NCBI GenBank assembly: GCA_033239525.1
Contig: BSYO01000003.1
Span: 21,159,716 to 21,223,715, forward strand
DNA length: 64,000 nt
From: Nepenthes gracilis
Taxonomy: Eukaryota > Streptophyta > Magnoliopsida > Caryophyllales > Nepenthaceae
Reading direction: 5' to 3'
The notes below the pieces were generated by a model. That model was not told the origin of the DNA. It was given only the letters and a program-made list of their open reading frames with translations, and ran no database searches. Both the position numbers and the translations under genes were made by a program. Shown here piece after piece: positions 56,112 to 64,000 of this stretch (its first letter is position 1; each line of letters opens with the position of its first letter).

Positions 56112-58192
56112 GATCTAACCAGTGAATGAGGAGAGAAATGATTAAATTGTCCTACCTAATTTTATTTTTTTAAATAACTTGATAAATTTAAAATAACATT
56201 TATAAAATATAAAATGGAATGGCATATATCTTTGAGCATAATTTTAAAATAATTTTTATATTAAAATATAAATTTAATTTAAAAAATAATAAATATTAAA
56301 TAAATATGGTATAATTTTATTACATGTATTTCTAAAAATTACATTTGCAAATATACCAACAAAAATTAAAATAAACGTGGCTGTCACGAATCGAGACAAG
56401 GTCTCTACATAATAATAAGTTTTCAAAGACATTAAACCTATACATTTTTTTCTCTAAAAGTAAAGTAATACATCCTACAAATCTAAATTATGGCACAAAT
56501 TAAGGAGTTAGGATTTTCTTTCTGAAAATAAATTAAGTCCAATTTTTATATCCGTAAATCCTTGTACTACACACTACAACAAATAGAACGAGAGATAAGA
56601 AATATTCGGGACTTACTCTCTAATATATTATCCGACACTCAAATTAGTAATATTTATTCTCAAATTAAAAAATGTGAAAGGAAAATAGATGCTAAAGTTA
56701 AAAGATGATGGGGATGGGTATGAATTGGAAAAAATTTGCTCCACTTGAATGCACTCATTTACTTAAGTGCCTTTTTTCTCTAAATCTTTTCTCCATCCTC
56801 GACTTAATAGGAGTTGTATTTATAGTCCAAATTCTTATTCATCTGGTCAGCCCTTGAAGCCGCTGCCTATACTGAAAGGCATTTCAAAACAATTGTTAGA
56901 GACGTTATTCTTGGTGTGTAACCATCTTTTGAATTTATTGAGAAAACCGTCTAACTGTTAATTATAAATACTTTTTTGCCCGTTTTTGGATCGGGTTATT
57001 TATTCGTTCATCATTATCTTTCGATTTTCAGTTACTATTCGTTAGGAATGAATGTCTCAATTAATGTCCTATAAAATTGTCATTCAGTTGCCCTGTTCTA
57101 TTTTATACTTTCTCATGTGAGTCATTAAGCCTTATTTTAGTTTTGAGTTGGACCAATTTATTTTTAACTGCACCCAACACTGGCTCCCCAAACTTTAAGG
57201 TTTGAATTCAAACTCCGAGCATGCCGTTGATGGGAAACCAACTAGTTAGTCATTCACACCAACAAAGCGCATATTTATTATGGATCTTCTGCCGATTGTG
57301 GATATTATTTGGCAAAATTTTATTATCTACTATTATGACTATAATTTAATGTATTTATGATTTTTAATTTCCTCGCCAATTAGGTTTTTACTTTCGCTAT
57401 AAATTGACGGACTTTCTTCAAATTGCATCCTAGAATATCCTATTTCTTACTTGGTTGTGTGATATGCTAAAATTGGTGAAGGAGATCCTTCAAGTTTCAA
57501 AGTCATGGCCGGAGAATAAAGTTTTTCTTGATTACCCTGTTTTATTAAAAAAATTATCTTAATTTTTCTCTTTTACATCCGCTCCAAAGTCAGGCCTATA
57601 TATTATAGTGGGACTCTTTTTTCGTTGAACCTAGTAGAGGTGGTCCATTTAAATGTTGCTAGTGTGGGGGGATGAATTTTCTTTCATTCTCTTCATTCTT
57701 GCAGTACTTTTCATACAACTTGTGTCCGAGTGCCTAGAACAAAATGTGTTATTTTTTCATTTGGGTTGTTGTCCTTATTTTCTTCATTTTCGTCTGAGTT
57801 ATACTTTTATTATTTAAAACTTGTACATTATGAAGGGATCTAATTAATAGAACTATCCGAATGAGAACTTGCATTCTGCATATGGCTTATATATGCTTGT
57901 AATTCTTTAAACTACTATACTTGGGCAGAGTGTCTACCTGTATGTTTTGGCTTTACTCATCTTTTCCCATGTCTGACGATCTAACAGTTCGGACTTCTGA
58001 TAATTCGGCATATAATAATTTAATTCAAATGAATCCAAAAATTAAAATATTTGTGGAGTGATTGTACCGACATTTTGATTTAAATTGAACCCATTTAATC
58101 AAAATTAATAAAGTAACAGAGCTACCCGTAGCCCGCCTATTACCTTGGGAAGCATCGTATCAAACCATCGCTACTGGCGCAATGGAATAGAC
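56112..58192. other. AT-rich intergenic DNA upstream of MCM7
   Basis: No gene supported. A CACTACAACAAATAG motif near 56,571 resembles a CACTA-transposon end, but no partner end was found. Short ORFs here lack homology I can recognise. Confidence 0.6.
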
Positions 58193-61042
58193 GTGTTATG
58201 ACGGACCGGATTATTCTCCATCAAATAACCTCCGTCAATGGGAACACAACCCTAAGCCCATCATTGAATTATGGACTCTACAGAAAATCCGGTAGAGTTT
58301 CCTCTACAACTGGACGAAAAACCGAAATACAACCTGTTCAAAAATCATCCTGTACAAGCACACATCTATCAAAAGGCTTACACACAGCCTACAACACACC
58401 ACATAGGACCACATATCTGTCATATCATCCATGGCTCCAATACAGTACTCCTATCTACTATACTGGATCTAGAGAGATGCCATCTAAATGAAACAAAACT
58501 CCAAACATCAATACAGACGCGGAAGCATAACTACATCATCATAAATGTGGAAACATAACAAAACCATAAATCAATAACAATAATGAGCCACGCCCAACTC
58601 TAAGTGGTCGCCAAAAATCCGATCCAACTCGAGTCCAAAGCTTTCAGACTCCCCCAAATCCCAATCACGTCAAGCAAGCCTCTCTCATTGCTCTATCTAT
58701 CCGGCGTCAGCTAAGTGTTCTCATCTGGAAGGAAAAATAACAACAGTAAGAGTGAGCTAACAGCTCAGCAAGTATAGTCATAAACACATCTCCTATCGCA
58801 TAAACAAGAACTGAAATGGGAGGGAATACAAGCACTCTCCGGACTCAAGAAACATGAGAGGGAACAAGAACAACTAGAATCACTTGATTCCTACCATTCT
58901 CACGATTACACTGATTGGTCACTATTCGGATTCATTTGATTCTCACGGTTTTCATGATTACATTGGTTGGACATTATTCTTTATCATTATTACATCATCT
59001 TTGCGGACCCCGACTAGTAGATTGTACTAACCAACGATGCGAAAGAACAAGGACAGGAATGTGTTCGCTACACATTCTAAAGCCACGGCTACTACTTTCG
59101 GTCGGTAGCACACGACCCTCGGTTGCATCCATGCAACAATCATCACAGACGACTACATTTCAATATCTAGCGTCGACAGACACACCCCACACCCCCGGGG
59201 TCCAGGGCAATCCTCGTCCTTCTACAGTAGTTTCCTAAAGCGTACCACAGACATCACCCACTCCCACGAGCGGCCGGAATACGTGGTCAAATATTCCTTG
59301 GGTTCATACCGCGATGGACATGGTATACTAAAGAATACTACCCATACGACTCAGGGTCCTAGTTTCAAGATTAGTTTCAACACTTGGAGAGGGAAATCCA
59401 CATTTGCCACACACAATCATATCTCGGGGAAATCTCATTCCCATCACAATCATCTCCAACCGGGATATTACATCATCAAACACATCTCCATCCAGGAGAT
59501 TTCATCATCACAAGCTCAATGTGGATTCCCTTCCATTCACATCACGGTTCACAATATCCAATGCGATTCAATTCCCTTAATCCACAACAAGTCATCCAAG
59601 TTCACGAGAGAGATTAGATTCTTACCTTCGATGATCATATATCACTTTGGAACCTCCGGGACTCATCCCTTGCCTCCAGCACACGGATACACGTTTCGAA
59701 GCTTACATTTACGTTTAATCAGTTAAACGTTACTTTCACACGATTTTGAAGGCATATCACTTTACATTTCTCATTTTATTTTGGGTGAACATTATCAGAT
59801 TTCCTTTTGAACACCCGGACGCCGTACACGGTTCGATACTTGGAAATCGGACGTCCGGTGGATTCGTACGTACACTTTGTACACGAGATCTCACATTTGG
59901 GTTCGATTTAGCTTATCACGAGGGTGAAAGTATACAACTTCCCATTCATTTCGGATTATCAACAACGGGGAAACTTTTAAGGCTCCCGGATGCCACGAAC
60001 GGGTCAAATCTTGCGAGATTCTGCATCCGGTCGATATATACACACACTTGGGATACGGAGATTCATATTCTAGGGTCATTTCAATATTCTACGAAGGCGA
60101 CAACATGCAAAATTCACCTTCGGTCTTGGGTGAACAGTAACAGCGCCCACTTAGAGGGCTCGGACGCCGCGAACGGGTCAAGGCGTGCGAGATCGGACCC
60201 ACGGCCGACATATATACATCATTGGGACGTGGGGATTCACATTTTGATGTCAATTTCATGATACACGGACGGGAAACAGAAAAACCCCAAAATCCCGTGG
60301 GTTAGGGTTTCGGTAAAACCCACCCGGACGAATCGGACACGATTCGGACAAACAACTACATTTTCTTGGACCTCAAGGCATGGGTTTCATGATTCTAACG
60401 TCCACCGTGGGTATCGACACAAAATACCCAACGAAAATATATAAAATATCGAAAGAGAACGAGAAGTGGGTATGAGAACACTTGCCTCGACGCGTGCTTT
60501 CACCTTTATACCTGGCTCTCGGACGGAATCGGACTCTCGGGCTCGATCTCCCTTCTTCTCTCTCCAGTCGCGCCCCTCTCTCTCTCTCTAAAACCCTTGG
60601 CCTGTGCAAAAAATGAGGGGAGAAGGAACTCGGCGCGTATTTATACTGCGCCTGCGAGCGGCCGCGCCATGGGCAGGCCACCGCTTGAGCCCCGCTTGAG
60701 CGGACAGCAAGCGGCCTCGCTTCTGGTTTTGCGGCTTGATAGGAGGGCTCGAGCGCCTGGAGGGTGCCGGTCTGAGCCGCGGCAAGCTAGCAGCAAGCCC
60801 ATGTCGCGTTTTTGCCGTTCGGGGTCCGTTTTGACCATTCTAACCCAATCTTTCACATCCTATGGCCTTGTCCTTGATTATATAACCTTAATAAGTCATG
60901 ATTATCATACTTTAAAACCCGAAATCGTATTTACAAAGTTACATAACTCGGTTTACAGTTTTCGTTCCCGATTTACCGATTTTGGCTCTTTGAGCTGTTC
61001 ATCCGATTCCTCTCATACTTTTTTACCATGATACACCCATAT

Positions 61043-63783
61043 TGTGAGGTTCCGAATTTGTGAACCCGACAATTATGAGGTGATTATTATGTTAATGATC
61101 AATACTAATCCTATGAGATGATTAAGGTTTGGTATCGGAAGAAAAATCGGAAAATTATTCGGGTCCGCCGCTGAAAGCCCGCCAAAGACTTGCGCCATTG
61201 GCGCTGAGCCTCGGCTCGAGCGGAGAAAGCAGAATCGACCCGTGGGCTGGCCGCTCGTCGGCCGCTCGAGCGGCCGGCGCAGTATATAAGTCGCGTCGCG
61301 ACTTCTCCTCGCCATTTTTCGCACGGCCGAGGGTTTGGAGGAGAGAGAGAGGGGCGCGACCGAAGAGAGAAGAAGGGAGATCGAGCCCGGGAGTCCGATT
61401 CCGCCCGAAAGCCAGGTATAAAGGTGAAAGCACGCGTCGAGGCAAGTGTTCTCATACCCACTTCTCGTTCTCTTTCGATGTTTTGTGTATTTTCGTTGGG
61501 TATTTTGTGTCGATACCCACGGGGAACGTTAGGATCTCGATACCCATGCCTTGAGGTCCAAGAAAATGCGGTTAGTTGTCTGATTCGTGTCCGATTTGCC
61601 CGGGTGGGTTTTACCGAAACCCTAACCCACGGGATTTTGGGGGTTTCCCTTTTCCCGGCCTCGTATCATGAAATTGACCCCAAAATTGGAATCCCCACGT
61701 CCCAATGATGTATATATGTCGGCCGCGGTCCGATCTCGCACGTTGGACCCGTTCGCGGCGTCCGGCCTCTAAAGGGGCGTCATATATTCACCTGAGCCGG
61801 AAGGTGATAATCGCGTTGTCACCTTTGTAAAATGATGATGTGATCCTAGAATACGAATACCCGTATTCCCAATTGTATGTATATATCGACCAATGCCGAA
61901 TCCCGCAAGATTTGACCCGCTCGTGGCATCCGGAGCCTTGAAAGAATTCCGTAATCGTTAACCCGAAGGTGAATGGGAAGTTGCATACTTCCACCTCGTG
62001 ATAAGTTAAATCGAACCCAAATGTGTAATATCGTGTACAAAGAGTACGTATTTAATCTACCGGGACGTCCGATTTCCAAGTATCGAACCGTACACGGCCC
62101 CGGGTGTTCAAAGAGAAATCCGATAATGTTCACCCAAAACGAAATGAGAAATGCAAAGTGATATGTGATCATAATTGTAATGAAAGTAACGCTTAAATGA
62201 TTAAACGTAAATGTAAACCTCGAACGTGAATCCGCGGTGTCAAGGCAAAGGAATGAGTCTCTGAGGTTCCAAAGGGACTTGTGATCATTTGAGGTATGAA
62301 TCTAATCTATATTGTGAACTTGGAGTGATTTGTTGTGAATTAAGGGAATTGAGTCCCACCGATTGTGAATAAGGAATCAATTCCATTGGATATGGAGAAC
62401 CGTGACGAGAATGGAAGGGAGTCCACATTATGCTTGTGATGATATGATCTCCTGGATGGAGATGTGTTTGATGATGTAATCTCCTATTGGAGATGATTGT
62501 GATGGGAATGAGGATTCCCAAGATGTGAGTGTGTGGCAAATGTGGATTTTCCTCTCCAAGTGTCGAACCTAATCCTCAAACTAGGACCCCGAGTCATATG
62601 GGTAGTATTCTTTAGTGTACCATGTCCATCGTGGTGGGAACCCGAGGATACTTGGCCACGTATCCCGGCCGCCGTGTGTGAGCGGGTGATGTCTGTGGGT
62701 ACGCTTTAGGAAACTACCGTGGAAGAACAAGGATTGCCTGGACCCGGGGTGTGGGGTGTGACGCTACATATCGAGATGTAGTCGTCAGGATGATTGCTGG
62801 ATGGATGCAACCAGGGTCGTGGTGCTACCGACCAAAGTAGTAGCCGTGGCTTTAGGATGTGTAGCGAACACATTCCTGTCCTCGTTCTCTCGCATCGTTG
62901 GCTAGTACGGTCTACTAGCCGGGGTCCGCAAAGATGATGTAATAATGAAAATAAATGAAATCCAATCGATGAACCGCAAGAACCGCGTGAATCAAGTGAT
63001 TCAAGATATAACCGTGAAACTGTAATGAGAACCGTGAGAATCTTGTGAATCCAAATGATGACCAATCAGTGTAATCGTGAGAACGGTAGGAATCAAGTGA
63101 TTCCAGTTGTTCCTGTTCCTTCTCCTGTTTCTTGGTTATGGCGAGTGCTTGTATTCCCTCCGGTTTCAGTTCTTGTACTTGTCTTGGAGGGGTGTTTATG
63201 ATTACATTTGCTGAGCTGTTGGCTCACTCTTGCTATTGTTGTCTATTTTCCAGATGAGAACACTTAGCTGACGCATGTAGATAGAGCAAGAAGAGAGATT
63301 TGCTGGATGAGATTGGCTGGACGGCGAGTGCGCGAAGGCTCTGGACTTAGAGTTGGATCGGATTGTGGACGGCCACTCGGGGTTGAGCGTGGCTCATTAT
63401 TGTTGTTTTATGGTTTTATAATGCTTCCGCAGATGTATGATGATTTAGTTATGCTTCCGTGTCTGTAAATATGTTTTGAGTTGATTTCATTAGATGGCAT
63501 CTCTCTAGATCCAGTATAGCAGATGGAGCACTGTATTGAAGCCATGGATGATATGGCCGATGTGTGATCCTGTGTGGCGTGTTGTAGGCTTTGAGTTAAG
63601 CCTTTTGATTAGATGTGTGCTTGTTGCAGGATGATATTTAAACATGTTGTATTTCGGTTTTCGTCCAGTTGCAGAGGAAACTCTGCCGGATTTTCTGTAG
63701 AGTCCATAGGTTAATTATGGGCTTTAGGGTGTGTGTAGTAATTGACGGAGGTTATTCAATGGAGAATAATCCGTTCCGTCACA
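61043..63783 (+). mobile_element. Inner solo LTR (same family, plus orientation), TSD CATAT
   Basis: 2,741 bp from TGTGAGGTTCCG to TTCCGTCACA, flanked by CATAT at 61038-61042 and 63784-63788. It inserted about 48 bp from the start of the outer LTR (in that LTR's own orientation) and in the opposite direction, so the two copies face away from each other. Confidence 0.95.
61259..61290 (+). promoter_or_regulatory. 18-bp perfect palindrome next to the LTR TATA box
   Basis: CGGCCGCTCGAGCGGCCG at 61259-61276 is fully self-complementary. Six bases later TATATAAG (61283-61290) is the likely LTR promoter. Confidence 0.7.
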
Positions 63784-63841
63784 CATATTAACTTAATTGC
63801 CTTCTAATTATTATTTCCTTAACTCGGAACCTCACACGTGT

Positions 63842-64000
63842 TGTAGCATCTTCCTGTACTGGTATGCGTCCCTTGTCATTATAACGATGTGCTTCTTTAG
63901 GCATGTCCAAACGACGTCATTATTGGTTACATTTTTTTATTTAAACTCAGACGTGCTTTCATTTTTTTATATTTTTGTATTCCATCTTTCAACCCAAGTT
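63842..64000. other. Intergenic sequence at window end
   Basis: Continues the sequence interrupted at 58,197 by the nested solo LTRs. Nothing recognised. Confidence 0.6.

Larger units (their letters stand above)
58198..63836 (-). mobile_element. Outer solo LTR (gypsy, minus orientation), TSD CGTGT, interrupted by the inner LTR
   Basis: Left end TATGACGGA (from TGTGACGGA) at 58198, right end AACCTCACA at 63836, flanked by CGTGT at 58193-58197 and 63837-63841. Net length without the inner element is about 2,893 bp. Minus-strand TATA at 60638-60645 (TATAAATA). No internal gag-pol. Confidence 0.93.

Noticed and set aside
56571..56585. CACTACAACAAATAG as a CACTA transposon terminus
   Set aside because: No matching inverted end or 3-bp TSD found in the window.
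58198..61554. Numerous 80-170 aa ORFs on both strands
   Set aside because: They mirror each other between the two inverted solo LTR copies; no conserved domain.

Overview
The window reads as nuclear DNA of a flowering plant, most likely a eudicot. It holds one spliced housekeeping gene with GT-AG introns inside a dense, nested set of LTR retrotransposons from typical plant lineages: Ty3/gypsy chromovirus (Tekay/Del-like), Ty3/gypsy Tat, and Ty1/copia SIRE. I saw no prokaryotic signals, tRNA, rRNA or CRISPR. I cannot name the species.

Layout. (1) 1-20,591 is a retrotransposon graveyard. A Tekay-like integrase end, LTR and gag-protease (1-~5,665) abut a SIRE-type envelope-like ORF. That ORF is split by a second Tekay-like element (6,421-18,562, target-site duplication GATTG), which was itself hit by two solo LTRs (9,160-11,229, TSD GGTTT; 14,103-16,071, TSD AGCAT). 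The SIRE part resumes at 18,563 and ends in an LTR at 20,591. (2) 20,639-31,620 is a full-length Tat-lineage element (TSD CCTCT) with gag, protease, RT, two RNase H domains, integrase, an antisense gene with its own intron, and two minisatellites. (3) 31,956-32,239 holds two probable exons of an unrecognised minus-strand gene. (4) 33,635-55,942 is MCM7 on the minus strand: 15 exons reconstructed from splice sites and reading frame, 721 codons, no disruption. Intron 12 carries a 10.8-kb rearranged SIRE element (TSD ACATA) and intron 6 a roughly 3.7-kb solo LTR. (5) 56,112-58,192 is AT-rich promoter and intergenic DNA with an E2F-like site near the MCM7 start. (6) 58,198-63,836 is a minus-oriented solo LTR (TSD CGTGT) into which a second solo LTR of the same family inserted in plus orientation (61,043-63,783, TSD CATAT), giving a nearly uninterrupted inverted repeat with arms of about 2.7 kb.

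How it fits together. The only gene with a clear cellular job is MCM7, a subunit of the MCM2-7 replicative helicase. Its coding capacity survives although about 14.5 kb of its 22.3 kb is transposon. Everything else is retrotransposon layering whose order can be read from TSDs. The more unusual signals are regulatory or structural: the antisense gene in the Tat element, sitting downstream of two G-boxes and an 11-unit W-box-rich 36-bp minisatellite; CTCGAG-centred palindromes in the presumed promoter regions of unrelated LTR families; and an inversion plus LTR collapse inside the MCM7 intron. All calls come from reading the sequence; no database search or alignment program was run.
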